Assembly: GCA_928724745.1 (NCBI GenBank)
Contig: CAKMXJ010000028.1
Span: 30,153-94,152, forward strand
Direction of reading: 5' to 3'
DNA length: 64,000 nt
DNA from: Anthracocystis setariae
Taxonomy: Eukaryota; Basidiomycota; Ustilaginomycetes; Ustilaginales; Ustilaginaceae
Shown here in pieces: positions 10,669 to 22,659 of this stretch. Position 1 is the first letter of the stretch, and each line of letters begins with the position of its first letter. Below the pieces are notes generated by a model that did no database searches, was not told where the DNA came from, and worked only from the letters and a program-made list of their open reading frames with translations. The position numbers were made by a program, and so were the translations under genes.

Positions 10669-13600
10669 TCAGCAGTCCCGGGAGTTAACCTGGCTCCCGG
10701 GCCGACGCTGATGGAAATCCTGGAGCAGTTCTTGGCTGTTTTCCAGGTGAATCGCGGGCTCCCAGGTAGGTTGGGTGTACCCCGCCCACTTCACCCGGTA
10801 CTGTAGCCCCCGACGTGTCTCCCGGGAAGCTAGGATATCTTCCACTTCGAAATCTTGTCGGTCGTCCTCCAGGCGCCGGGACGTCGGGGCGTGCTCGGAG
10901 GGCCGGGTGTCTGGGGAGTGCGGTTCCAGGAGGCTGACGTGAAAGACCGGGTGGATTTTCCAGGCAGGCGGGAGGTCCAACTTGTAAGCCCGGGAGCCTA
11001 CCGCCTGGAGGACACGAAACGGTCCCGCTAGCGGGTTCCCTAACTTCCGGGACGGTCGATCTTGTTGGAGATGCCGAGTGCGGAGTAGCACCATATCACC
11101 CCCGGAAAAAGACCGGTCCATCCTGGAACGGTTGGCATAATGTGACATAAGACTGGCAGCGTGGTCGATGTTGACTTGACAGTGCTTGAGGAGCTTCCGG
11201 AAGGACGAGTCGGAGGGCGGAGCACCATCCGGGGAGAGGGCCGGGGAGCCGGGGAGGGTTCGCGGAGTGAAGCCAAATAGGGGTAGGGTGGCCGGGAGTC
11301 CGGTAGTAGCTGACACCCTATTGTTAAGCGTAAGTTGGGCGTACGGCAGCCATGCAGCCCAGTCATCTTGCTGGTAGTTAACATAGAATCGGAGGAAAAC
11401 TTCTAAGTTCTGGTTGATACGCTCAGTTTGGCCGTCGGTTTGCGGATGATAGGCGGTTGAGAGGGCCGGGGTGGTCCCGAGGGCGGTTAATATGTCTTTC
11501 CACAAGGATGCTATGAAAGTGCGCCCCCGGTCCGAGACGATGGCGTCCGGGAGTCCAAAATAGGCGAAGACGCGGGAGAACAGTAGGTGGGCGAGGTCTT
11601 TAGCTGTATCGGACTTCCGAGCCGGGAGGAAAAGTGAGTATTTGGTGAGGCGATCGACGACAACAAGGACGGAGTCGAATGTGAGGCCACCGGCCCGGGA
11701 AGGCGGGAGACCTTCGATATGGTCCATGGTGATGGTCCCGAACGGCCGGGACGGGGCCTCGAGCGGGAGTAGCAGTCCATAAGGCTTATGCCGGGGTGCC
11801 TTAGCGCGCCTACAGGCTCCGCAGGTCCGGACGTACTCCGTAACATCATGCTTAAGGGTCGGCCAGGAATGGTGACGGCGGACTAGTTCGATGGTCGCGG
11901 CCACTCCCGGGTGTCCCGCCGTTGGGTGGTCGTGATAACGTTCTAGGATGTGTTTAACTTCGGTGGGGGACACGGGACTGGTCGGGAGAGGGTCGGGGGC
12001 CGGGACCACGTCAGATATTCGGTGCGCAGCCGGGGCCCGCTGTTCCGACAGCCCGGACTCTTGGAACAGGTAGGGGGGTAGGAGGACCGCGACGTTAGCG
12101 GGGTCATGCTGGTGATTGGTAGTGGTGGTGTTGGGATGACCATCGGAGCGCCGGGACAGAGCGTCCGGGCGGGTTGCCTGGGTCCCGGGTCGGTACGTGA
12201 TGGTGAACGTGAACTCCCCGAGAGCCATGCTCCACCGGGCCTGCCGCCTGTTAAGTTGCCGCTTTGTTTGGAAATATTGGAGGGCCTGGTGGTCGGTGAG
12301 TACCTCAAACGGCTGCTGGAGCCCGTGGAGATAATGTCTCCATTCCTGCAACGCGTCCACGATGGCTAGGAGCTCCTTATCGTGTATTTCGTAGTTGCGC
12401 TCTGCGGGCTGCATTTTCCGCGACCAATAGGCTACCGGGTGGAGCCGGTGTGTCGAGGGCCGGGGTACGGCCTCGGGGTCCGTCCCCGGGATGGCGTACC
12501 ACTGCGAGAGTACGGCGGCCACGACGTAATCACTAGCATCTGTCTCGATCACTGTGAGCCGGGAGGGGTCAAAGTGTTGTAGGATTGGGGCGGTAGTGAA
12601 GGCTTCTTTGAGACGGGTGAAAGCCTCCCGCTCCTGAGGCTCCAAGTTGATCTTACCGGCAGCCTTGTTCTTGAGCCGATCGGTGAGCGGGGCTGCCACC
12701 CGGGAGTAGTGCCGGATAAAATGACGGTAGAAATTAGCAAATCCTAGGAAAACCTGGATGTCCCGGATTGTGACCGGTTCTGGCCAGGACGTCACCGCGT
12801 CCACCTTGCCGGGATCCATACTGATCCCCCCGGGACTGACCTGGTACCCGAGGAATTCGACGGACGAGGTCCTGAAGTCGCATTTTTCCGGGGCACAGTA
12901 CAACTTGTGGTCCCGGAGGCGCCTCAACACCTCCCGGACGTGAGAGGTGTGTTCCGCGGGGTCGGCCGAGAAAATGAGGATGTCATCCAAATACACTATC
13001 ACAGTGACGTCCAAGAGGTCGTGGAGGACGTGGTTCATAAGACGCTGGAAAGTAGACGGGGCGTTACATAGCCCAAAGGGCATAACTAAGTACTCATAGC
13101 TCCCGTACCTGGTCCGGAAGGCTGTTTTCCATTCGTCGCCCTCCGCGATGCGAACAAGATTGTAGGCCCCCTTAAGATCCAATTTCGTGTAAATCTTAGC
13201 CCGGGAGAGGCAGTCCAGGTGCTCGGAGATCAGGGGAATCGGGTACTTGTCTTTGACGGTGATGCTGTTGAGGGCCCGGTAGTCGACGCAAAGGCGGAGT
13301 TTGCCATCTTTCTTCGGGACGAAGATGATAGGGGCGGCTGCCGGGCTCTTGGACGGCCGGATGAACCCTATCTCCAGCATCTTATCCAGATAGGTCTTTA
13401 GTTCCTCCATTTCTCTCCCGGAGAGGGAGTACAGCGCGCCGTGCGGGATCTGAGCTCCGGGGAGGAGGTTAATATGGTGGTCGTGGGGCCGGCGAGGCGG
13501 AAGCACGTCGGCGTTGGCCTCATCGAACACGTCCGAAAAGTCCCGGTACTCTTCCGGAAGGCCTGGGGCCCGGGATGGCTCCAAGGAGCTGGGGTGGATA

Positions 13601-14560
13601 GCGAAACAGTTCTCCCCCGGGACGGGATCCTGTCCATTGGTAAGCAGCGGGGGGCCGGTAGGTTGAACCGGGGTGGTGGCATAACCCCCTCCTCCCGGGA
13701 GCGGGAAGTGCATGGTTTGGGTTTGATAATTGAGTACCGGTTCGGTCTTCTCAATCCAATCCATTCCTAGGATGATATCATAATCGGAGATGCGGGGTGC
13801 GACGTAGAATTGATGACTCGGGGTAACCGGGACGCCCGCGAGGCTGACCGATGCCCGGATAGTGTGGGTGATATCCTCTGAGCGGGAATCGAAGGTTGCT
13901 GTACGCACCGGGGCCCGGAGGGCCTCCGGGACGCCCACCTCCCGATCCAGCATGGCCCTGTCCACAAAAGAAGCGGTGGCGCCCCCGTCGATTAGGGCCC
14001 GGGCACGGCACCCGGCCAGCGTGACCCAGCACTCGTACACCGGGATGCTGGGGTGTCGGTGTACCCGGATGGTGTCCCCGCTGATCACCGGCTCGGCGGG
14101 GGGGATGAGGGCCGCTACATGGCTCCTGAGATCCACGAGTCCCGGGTCCTGACGAAGTTGGGCGATGTTGGCCCTCACCGGGAGAGTCGGAGGGTGGTCG
14201 GTGGACTCGGGGTCCCACTCCGGATCATAGGAAAGGACGGAGCGGTCATCGGGTAGGTCATCCTCGCCGTTGGTAGGGGTGGCTTCGTCCTCACCGGACC
14301 ACCGGGTCTCCGGGACGTCCGGGACCAGGGGTTGGACCAGAAGCTCGCCGTTGGCGGGGTCCAGGATGGCCACGTTGGCCCGGAGGGGCCGAGTCTGGGC
14401 GGCCTTGGGGCAGTCCCGGACTGCGTGAGGGCCCCCGCACCCGTAGCAGAGGTTGTTTTCCCGACGGTACTTGCGGACCTCGTCGGGAAGCTCCCGGCTG
14501 GCCAGCCCGGGACGGGGCGGATCACCCCGCTTGTTGGGGGCCTCGCGACGGGGTACCGTC
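10669..14560 (-). CDS. G2 pol: protease-RT-RNase H-integrase-chromodomain
   Basis: The first ATG is at 14373, but the same frame is open upstream to about 14560 and there encodes the gag zinc knuckle CYGCGGPHAVRDC (about 14428-14462). That placement shows the normal protein is a gag-pol fusion broken by a one-base loss. Domains in order are protease with ALIDGGATASFV (DGG rather than DSG); RT with VIVYLDDILIFS (about 13000); RNase H with TDASDY; an integrase with an HHCC finger (HPTAGHPG ... CGACRRAK) and DHIEG, SDRGRTF and GQTERIN, the D,D,E triad; and a C-terminal chromodomain (YRVKWAGYTQPTWEP, about 10700-10860). It copies and inserts element DNA. The chromodomain would guide insertion to marked chromatin. 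Confidence 0.9.
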
Positions 14561-15554
14561 GGTTGGGTGAGCGACCGCCCCGAAGTTCGGGGCGGCGTTC
14601 CGGGCGACCCGGGGTGTCCGAGTGACCCGGGGTCACCAAGCCGATTTCGTACATTCGCTGCTCGGTTCGGATAGCGGTGTCAATGTACTCGTGCAGGTCG
14701 TAGGTCTCCACGTGGAGGAGCTTCTGCCGGAGGCTCTCCCGGAGGCTGAGCTGGAAAGTCGTCAGCAATTGCTGATTATCGGTAGCGTTAGCCTTAGTGG
14801 CTAGGGCCAAGAACTCGGCAGCGTGAGCGCTGACGCTTCCCGATTGACGCAGCCGCTGGAGCTTGACCCGGGCGGTATGTCCCGGGTTAGGATCCCCGTA
14901 GGTGCGGCGGAGGTCGGTGCAGAACGTGTCCCACTTGTGGAACAGGTTGATTTCCGGGCGGGCCTGGCGCAGGTTGCGGAGCCGCTCCCGGGGTACACCC
15001 GAGATATGGGCTAGGGCCCATAAGACACGGCGGGGGTCGGAGGGGAAGCGTGCCGGGTTAAGATCGAAATGGAGGGTGCATTGTTCGATGAAAGCCTCCA
15101 GCTCGTCGCGCTTACCGTCCCAGGAGGGGGCGGCAACGCTAACTTCCGGGGTCTTGACCCGGGAAGAATAGTCCTCCGTAAGGTCCCAGTTGGGAGCCAC
15201 GACGGGAGCTCCCGGGGGCACCGGCTGGGGATTGGACCCGCGCTTGCCCATAAGGCGAGTAGCGCGGGCGTACCTTTCCTCCGAGGTCTCGCGTTCCGGA
15301 GAGGGGTCTCCCAGGTGCTCCATGGGCGGGAGGCCCGGTTCTGCCGGGGTCGGGACGGCGGGGTCGGGGGCTCGGCCGCTGTTGAGCAGCCGGATCTGGT
15401 CGGCCAATCCTCCGACCAGGGCGGTTAGGCTCTGCACGGCGGCGACTAGCCCCTGGACGGGGTCGCCTCCTGAATCGGGACTTTCGGGGGTAGGGCTGCC
15501 CGAACTCGTAACTGAGTCCGGGGAGCCGGGACGATGCTGGCTACGGGTTTGCAT
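14561..15554 (-). CDS. G2 gag (frame lost at 14561)
   Basis: Starts MQTRSQHRPGSP at 15554, just inside the 5' LTR. It contains the DGKRDELEAFIEQC...HFDLNPARF block shared with G3 and G4, the capsid-like region of Gypsy gag. In G4 the same region stays in frame into the zinc knuckle. G2 lacks one base at about 14561 (GTCGGTTGGG against GTCGAATTGGG in G4, as read on the strand shown for G2), so its gag frame runs on into an unrelated frame to 14175. Confidence 0.85.
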
Positions 15555-15601
15555 GGTAGCTGGAGTCTCCGCGTTGATGGCAACGGGGAGGTCGATTGTA
15601 A

Positions 15602-15962
15602 TGTTATGCTCCTGGGGTCTTAGAACCTCGGAACGTGGCGGTGCGTCTGTGTCGAGGCCAGGGGCGTGGTACTGGGTGTTGCTCCCGGGATCGTTGCCAA
15701 GATAGCGGGGCGGGCGAGCGGGAGATCGGGAGAAGGTCTGATATTTCCACCTACTAGAGTGAGTAAGCTAAAATACAATCGACGTCCTAACGTGAGTGTG
15801 ATGGGATCAGGGTGTGGGGTTATGTGGCCCTCCCGGATACCCCCTCCGGGAGATGCCGCAGTCTCCCCCAATCACCGATCCGGGACCTCATCGGGGGAAC
15901 TACCCCCGCCCATGTTAATACTAAAACCAAACACTAACTCCCCCGATATCCCAATCATAACA
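15602..15962 (-). repeat. G2 5' LTR
   Basis: 361 bp, matching 7765-8125 apart from two substitutions seen. It is followed on the right by the ATGAT target duplication and resumed G1 pol. Confidence 0.92.
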
Positions 15963-15967
15963 ATGAT

Positions 15968-18792
15968 CTGCCAAATAGACACGTCTGGGTACTGTCCATA
16001 CTCTGTATTGACTGTCTCTTCTATATCTCTGTCCACTTCATCCAAAGATGGCGCAACTCTACCGATACCAGTATTTTCTGCGGTCTGGAACGCCTGTCGT
16101 AGCCGAGGGTTGTTCCAAAACTGCCGTACATCCGTACCTTCTCTAATATGAGCAGGTATCAGCCAATTACCATGAATGAGTGCCAAAAGCAACCGTCCTT
16201 CCACAGTTTTCAACTGATATGTGCCCAGTGTTTGCCAAGAGTGGATCTGATATGGCCCAAACCACTTTGCTTCAAACTTATATGGGTTTTTGTGTCTAAC
16301 AAGGACCCATTTGGACTCTTGAAGAGTATGCTGTTTCACCTTTTGATCTGAGATGAGCTTTGCCTGCACTGCACGGTTGTGTACAGCTTGTGCGGCACTC
16401 TGTTGTTGAGTCCAAAGTTCTGGAAGACACTGTTTGGCATCCACCACTGGTGCCTCTATTGCCCAAGGCTCCGCTTTGTCTGTTGGTAGGTGGGGATGGA
16501 CTCCAAAGGTGAGGAAGAAAGGGCTTTTTCCTGCTGTAGCATGCGTCCGTATGCATGCGGCAAACAAAGCCTGCCAAAGGTAGGTATCCCAAAGCCAAGT
16601 TGATTGTCCAACCATTAACTTGGTAAGGGTTCTACCAAGGAGGCCATTAAAGCTTTCAACCTTTCCATTAGTCCGAGGATGATAGGCCATAGAGAGCCAA
16701 TGTCTTGTCCCCATCTTCCAAAGGAGAATCGAAATGACTCTTGCAAGCAGATTCTTGCCGTTGTCGCTTAGCAATTCCCAAGGAGAGCCAAAGGTTGTGT
16801 AAATCTCATCATAGATGAAATTGGCAATCCGCCAGGCCTTGGCGTCAGGTAATGCTTTAGCAAGCAGCCAGCCAGTTGCATAATTGATGGCCGTTACAAT
16901 CCATTGGTTGCTGTCAGCTGTCTTTGGCAAAATACCAATGAGATCTATTCCCCACCGTTCAAACAGCTGTATGTCGGACTTTGCCATGACCACTGCAAGT
17001 TCCTGTTCTTGACCTGTTTGTGGCTGAGCTGATACTTGGCAGGTTGGGCATGTCCGACAGAACTTCTCCAAGTCCGTATTTATCTTTGGCCACCATGCAC
17101 GGCGGTGCACAATGCTGAGAAGCGCTTTGGCACCAAGATGTCCGTAACTTTTGTGAATTTGGGACAGGAAGTGTTGCCAATGAAGGAGTTCAATATAAGG
17201 AGCAACTGTTCCCCTGTCATCTACAACCCAAAGAAGCTGTCCATCTGCATCCAGCTTATACTGGGTAGCCTCTTCTTGTACTTTGTGTCCAAGTTCACCA
17301 GAAGGTAGGTTGTTGGTCCAAAGGTATTCCACTAAGTGTGGAATATTTTCCAGCTCTTCTGTAAGGGAGCTGAGAAAGTCTGAACGTTGTGAGATCGCAT
17401 CCGCAACCATGTTCTCTGACCCTTTTTGATACCAAATGTCAAGATCATACTTGCCGGACTCTGCCAACCAGCGCTCAAGCCTTTTTGAGGCTATCTTGGT
17501 GGTTGGTAAGCAGCTGAGACTTTGATGATTGGTAACTACGGTAATTTTATGCCCATTGACAATATAATGTTGCCATGTTTGGAGCGCATGCTTGATTGCA
17601 AGTAGCTCTTTCTCATGAACTGGGTACCAAAGTTCCGCTTTGATCATCTTTTGGCCATCAAATGCCACTGGGTGCAATTTCCCCTGCCAATCCTGGAGGA
17701 GTACACACCCTATGGCCCAATCCAAAGCGTCCATTTCAATGGTAAATGGCCAAGAGGTATCCAGTTGACGTAAAATTGGTGCCAAACACAACATATCCTT
17801 GACGTTTTCAAAAGCAAGAGTACATTGGTGGTTCCAATTGATCCAAAGGGTCTGTTTATTTCCCGTACTGTCCGTACTGGCCGGCAAATTTGCCAAACTG
17901 AGCAAGCTATATAAGGGTGCAGTGACTGCTGCAAAGCTACGGCCATAACAGCGGTAATATGAGCAAAGACCCAGAAAAGATCTCACATCATGAACCGTAC
18001 GGGGCCAAGGCCAGTCCCTAATCACCTTTAGCTTGCTGTTGAGCAGCCAAATGCAACCATCTTTGATCAGATGTCCTCAGAATTCCATCTTGGACTTCCT
18101 GAAGGCACATTTTGACGGTTTGGCATACAGTTGGTGTGTCTTGAGTACTGAGAGGACAGCCTTGATATGTTTGGTATGTTTGGCCAGCAAACTTGAATAT
18201 ATAAGGATGTCATCAAGGCAAGAATAACAAACTTGCCAATGTATTCCTGTAGTTCCTGGTTTATGATTGTCTGAAAAACCAAAGGTGCATTCTTGAGGCC
18301 AAATGGCATGACCAGGAACTCGAACTTTCCATTCTGAGTGTTGAAGGCGGTCTTTGGGATATCCAAGGGATGCATTCGGATCTGCCAATATCCCAAGGTT
18401 AGGTCAATCTTGCTGAAAACAGTTGCCAAGCCAAGCTGATCCAAGCAATCTTGAATCCGCTGCAGTGGGTAACTGTTTTGGACGGTGACAGCATTGAGTG
18501 CACAATAGTCAATGCACATTTGGTACCCTCCATCCTTCTTTGGCACAAAAAGGACAGGAAAACCCCATGGTGAGCTGCTCTCTCGGATCAAACCTTGTGA
18601 AAGGAGTGACCAAACCTGAGTTTCCTGTTCCTTCAGTTGACTGGCTGTCAACCAATATGACCAAATATTCCTTGGAGGTGCCAAGTCCGTCTGAATGATT
18701 TCCAAATGACTTTGCCTTGCGCTAGGAATGTCTCCTGGAGCTTCATTGGTGGGTATTTCCGTCCAAAATACGTCTGAGAATTCTGAGAGCAT
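15968..18792 (-). pseudogene. G1 pol: RT, RNase H, integrase (frameshifted)
   Basis: RT starts in the 18792 frame (FPVLFVPKKDGGYQMCIDY, VMPFGLKNAPLVFQ). It shifts frame near 18215, where the active site reads CLDDILIY (tyrosine replaced by cysteine), and shifts again near 18030. The 18025-15968 frame has RNase H (EMDALDWAIG, KELLAIKHALQ), an integrase HHCC finger (HKSYGHLG ... CRTCPTCQ), D,D,E motifs (WGIDLIG, LLSDNGKN, NGKVESFNG) and a GPY/F-type segment (WFGPYQIHSW). No chromodomain is seen. The frameshifts and the G2 insertion make it non-functional. It is less GC-rich and by eye poorer in CpG than G2. Confidence 0.85.
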
Positions 18793-19508
18793 CCTTTTTT
18801 TTTAAGATCTGTATCTTCCACATCCTGAAAGATCGGTGTCTTGGTGATGTTGTTGATCATTTTGGCATCTTGAACCTGCCGTATAACCACCATATAAGCT
18901 TCATCTGGCCCAGTCTTTAAGACTTTCTGTATCCACATGGCCGAGATGAGTTCTGACTGTCCATGTGGAACAAAAGGAGTTTGTTGAAGTGTGGTTTGGC
19001 ATCCAAACGGTATTCTATGATGGTCACCATTGTCCAATTGGAGAACCATTTTGTCCAAAAAGAAATCAACCGTTGCCTTGTGTTGCCGAAGCCACTCTAC
19101 CCCTAAAAATAGTTTTGCCAAAGTCATACCTATGACTGTAGCCTTGACCAAGTATTGATGTCCATCAATAGTGACGCCGAAGGTTGTCCAACCTTGGATA
19201 GTCATGGCCGAACCGTCCGGTAAGGCCGCAACTTTACTGAGTTCAGCATCTTCTTCTATCCGAAGGTTCAGTTGCTGTGCAAAATTCTTTGCAATGTAAG
19301 CCCGAGAGGCTGCCGAGTCAATCAATGCATCCGCATTGGCTCTGTTTATGGTTACCGCAATCCAAGGTAACTCAATTGGATCTTCTTGACATCCATCCTG
19401 AAGCAAAGAGAGCCAAAGTGCTAGTCCTGCAACTTCATCCTGCAAGAGTTGATTTGACTCTGTCCGAGGAATGGTACTTTGGTCGGAAACATCCTCAATT
19501 ACTGCCAA
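18648..19508 (-). pseudogene. G1 protease region
   Basis: The 286-codon frame contains ADALIDSAASRAYIA, the aspartic protease site (DSA), followed by GVEWLRQHKATVDF, the usual second protease strand. It overlaps the RT frame at its end, a sign of a frameshift. Confidence 0.75.
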
Positions 19509-21406
19509 CCGGTCCCATTTCCCCTAGACTCTTGGATAAGAGTGATTTGTCTAGGCGCGTTGGAGTCCAAAGCATTGCCCTGGGTACAAGCGCTTGCCAA
19601 GTGACCCATTTGGCCACATTTGAAGCAAGCATTGCGCCTTCGGCAATCCTGGATCCATCTCTGCCAAGCAGAAATGCGGCCGTTGCGCTGTTTGGAAGCA
19701 CCAGAAGTGTTGAAATATACAGTCACCTACTGCGTCAGCCATCGGCATGACATTACAGACGTCAGTAGGTCCATAACTAGTGCGGTAATATTCCAACATA
19801 GTTGCCAACAATAGGAATCCTTGGGACACGGCCGCAGAGACCATGCGCGTGCCAATGCCAATGCTGGCACTGTGCGTTCCCACGTGATGTTGACATGGTG
19901 CCTCATCACATTCCTGACCGGGATGTTACTCGTCGGGTCATGTTATTGTCAACATCATTGTTTATGTTGATGATCAACTGTTGTTTACACTTAGCATAGA
20001 ATCTTGTCACTAACGTTGTCGCTATGGAGTTCCCTACACCGCTACGGGCAATAACAATGTAGGGGACCAAGTGTATTTATAGGGCGCACTTCAAGCGCAC
20101 AGTTGATAGCCCCTTAATTGATTCATTACCAACTTCTCCGTATCATAACGTTTGTTACTTACAGATCCTTACCAACGTCGCTACTGTTGTATTGACATAG
20201 GTCTCTCCCCTTTGTGCCTGCTGCCTAACGTCACCGCCCACTCTTGGTCACGGATCTAACTGGTCTGACATAACAACAGAACCAGCTCTACACGCCCATC
20301 CACCAGTGTGAGGTCTGTAGCGACTTAGCTACTTGCTATAGTATCTTTGGCAGACGATAGACTCATTGTACCTGGCTGCCTACCGTCAAGGTCGCCCCTT
20401 GACGCAGTCGACTTCCAACAAGAAGAACCAGTGCTCTGCGCAATTGCCGTTGGCCTTGACAACTGATTGTTTTGATTCCAACCCTGTTCCTGGTTTGGCT
20501 GTTGCCTGCGTTTGGCTTGGTTTTCCCGCATTTGGGTGTCAATCTGATCCGCAAGTCTGACATACCCATTGAAGTTGGAAGGCTTGTTGGCCAAATAAGA
20601 CAATGCCTGCTTAAGAGATGCTGAAAGTCCACAATTGAACTTTGCCAGGATTTCAGATTCCTGAATTGGAGGATGGATGCGTTTGGCCAGCTTTGCTAAT
20701 TCTGTAGCATACTGGTTAACAGTTTGGCTACCTTGGGTGCACTGATCGTACTCCCAACGGTGCCTATTGTCCGCATTGTAGTCCTCAAACTTGGAGTTCA
20801 TCCAATTAAGGAACTGATTGCAGTCTAAATTCTGGAAGAGGTTGGTTTGGACCGCTTCATTGCTGGTCTCAGCCCAGGTCCGTTCCAAACGGTTGCGTTT
20901 GGCAGTCCAAGCCTCCTTAGCATCACCCAAGAGGTAGATGCTGCAAGGAGGATCTTCTCAGACTCCGATCGGGACCTTCCCCTGAGAGAATAGTATCCAA
21001 TGTTGTCTCAAATCTCCATGATCCAAGTCTTGACCGTATCATTGTCCCGAGAACCCAAGAACACCAAAGGTTTATTGATAGGCACACTTCCATGTGCTTC
21101 AATGTCCCAAACGGGTCCCATAGGTACAGCCGTCTGTGCCGTAAGTGCCTGAAGTCTAGCAACCTCTTGTTGAAGCTCCATAATCATGGCTGTCATTGTT
21201 GATAAGTCCATATTGGCTGCCAAGGGAGCAGGAGGGACCAGTCCAGGCCCAAGGTTGACCGTATCACCTGGCATATCCTGCCGAGTCTCCTGAGGAGCAT
21301 GCATTGAGTCCGCCACTCCTCCGAGCCTTGCCAAATTGTTGACAGAATTAACATCCATCTTGAATGATTGAGTGTATACTTTCCGTATTGTTCTGTAGTG
21401 GTCCAA
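19499..21406 (-). pseudogene. G1 gag, split by an insertion
   Basis: The N-terminal piece is 21406-21008. The capsid-like piece is 20930-20345 (TWAETSNEAV, FLNWMNSKFEDY, Q-rich end). The zinc knuckle ACFKCGQMGHLASAC (canonical CX2CX4HX4C) is at about 19610-19660. A 629-bp insertion separates capsid and knuckle, and frames differ between pieces, so gag is dead. Confidence 0.75.
19711..20339 (+). mobile_element. 629-bp insertion in G1 gag, probable solo LTR
   Basis: Gag coding resumes across it (SSAKDT to SGASKQRNG). It is flanked by imperfect 5-bp repeats AGTGT (19706-19710) and AGTAT (20340-20344). It begins TGAAATATAC and ends TTGCTAT, so the CA end is not clean. A TATTTATAGGG box at about 20085 suggests an LTR promoter in plus orientation. 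No second copy is in the window. Confidence 0.45.
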
Positions 21407-21441
21407 TGGTTTGCTAGGCTCTGTTTTCAGAAGCTACCAAT

Positions 21442-21528
21442 TGTGGCTGGATGATTGATGTAGGATTCCAAGTGAGACGCAACGAGTGAAAATCTAATTA
21501 CAGGAAATTATCTGGGCCGAGAGCCACA
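21442..21528 (-). repeat. G1 5' LTR (87 bp)
   Basis: TGTGGCTGG to GAGCCACA. On the minus strand AT then TGGTAGCTTCTGA follows, which fits a primer-binding site for an initiator-Met-like tRNA end. Confidence 0.8.
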
Positions 21529-22659
21529 CACATTCCGTGGCCTCTGTCTCACCGCACACTCATTGCTGCGCTCCTCATGTATATAGTCAAGGTCATTGCC
21601 GGAGATCTCTCTCCTCCTTGGAAGCCACTGCCTTGACTATACACACGTTGCATACAAGCTGTGATTGTGTGACAATGCAACTGCATCAGTTATCAATTGA
21701 ACTGTTGGATCGCAGCAATCAGCATTTAGTCTGTTTCAGAATCCGGCCAAAAATCCGAATTTTTTCAAAAACTCAAGTTTTTTTGTGAACTACAAAATGC
21801 AAAACTCGAAGTCCAAACATTGTGTGAAAGAATAGACGTGTGAAACTACAGCCTTGCAGCAAAGCCAGGATAAATAGTTCATTCTGACTTTTGAGCAGGA
21901 CTTACAGAAGTAGGCATTGGGCGATCAACCCCAACGTTGGGTTTTAACAAACAGCAGGTTTGTTGGAATCCCAAAAGCCTAAGGATATCCAAACATTGTC
22001 TTTGTTATTATTTCAAAGACCCACCTCGGGTTTCTTACATTCATGCCATTTTGCAGAGGTTTTGAAGCTCAAATGAAGGATACTATGAGTACTCAATGAC
22101 TACTTGACAAGTTGTCAGAGAGAAGGTATGGTAAGAGTAAATGGGGAAAGATTTGATAAATTCCAAGAGCACTAATGGGGCATGACAACACAGTGCTTAT
22201 ATACACAATTGACTAGTCTGGATACTCATATACAAGAGTACTTGATGGTCTGCTACAAGGAGCATCCCACTTGCGGTGTAATCTCCCTGTTCTGTTACCA
22301 ATGTGTGTTTTCATTGATGAGAGTATGATCTATTGGTCGGATTGTGACAATCCATTGTGAGTCTTTGTTCCATGCCCAAATGTAGTAAACCTGACCACAG
22401 GTTTGAGGTAGTGTCTTGTATCATATGTCTTGAACTGTGGGTTTCAAACGCATGTGGGAGTTTCCGGCAATTTTCCATAAATACGGTCATGTTTGTCTGG
22501 ATCCGGCTTGAATTGTGAGTCTGCATGCAGATAACAGAACCCGATGCTGGGTTCTGGGCCAAAGGGTGAAATGCTCTTAGTGTGAGACGACATAAAGAAC
22601 CCTAGGTTCTAACAGTCCCCCTTGTTGAGCACTTCACACACTTAAGGCACACACAATAC
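21529..22659. other. Non-coding, possible CACTA-1 end region
   Basis: No gene. An 11-bp inverted repeat (TATAGTCAAGG ... CCTTGACTATA) lies at about 21587-21642. AACCC/GGGTT inverted motifs at about 21930-21950, 22025-22040 and 22540-22600 resemble those near 35960-36080 on the other side of CACTA-1, so this may be its subterminal DNA. The element end was not located. Confidence 0.35.

Larger units (their letters stand above)
7765..15962 (-). mobile_element. Chromodomain Ty3/Gypsy element G2, nested in G1
   Basis: Two 361-bp LTRs (7765-8125 and 15602-15962) begin TGTTATG and end CATAACA. A perfect 5-bp target duplication ATGAT lies at 7760-7764 and 15963-15967. The LTRs differ at two positions that I can see, so insertion is fairly recent. 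On the minus strand the order is LTR, gag, pol with a C-terminal chromodomain, a convergent antisense gene (8414-10335, plus), a G-rich polypurine tract ending in TAA, then LTR. After the 5' LTR the sequence reads TTACAATCGACCTCC, with no TGG, so the primer is not the usual tRNA 3' end at that spot. A one-base loss near 14561 breaks gag from pol. Confidence 0.9.
6759..21528 (-). mobile_element. Ty3/Gypsy element G1 with 87-bp LTRs, interrupted by G2
   Basis: Two 87-bp direct repeats (6759-6845 and 21442-21528, two differences seen) start TGTGGCT and end AGCCACA. On the minus strand a purine tract (AGGGAAGGTGGAG) sits directly before the left copy. A primer-binding-like TGGTAGCTTCTGA lies 2 nt after the right copy. 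Gag, protease, RT, RNase H and integrase follow in order on the minus strand, and an antisense Cys-cluster gene lies before the 3' LTR. Without the nested G2 (8,203 bp including one TSD copy) the element is about 6.6 kb. Flanks (GCAGC and CACAT) do not match, so no TSD is visible. It carries frameshifts and is dead. Confidence 0.8.

Noticed and set aside
14175..14560. Programmed ribosomal frameshift between G2 gag and pol
   Set aside because: G3 and G4 have gag and pol in one frame, and G2 simply lacks one base relative to G4. A mutation is simpler.
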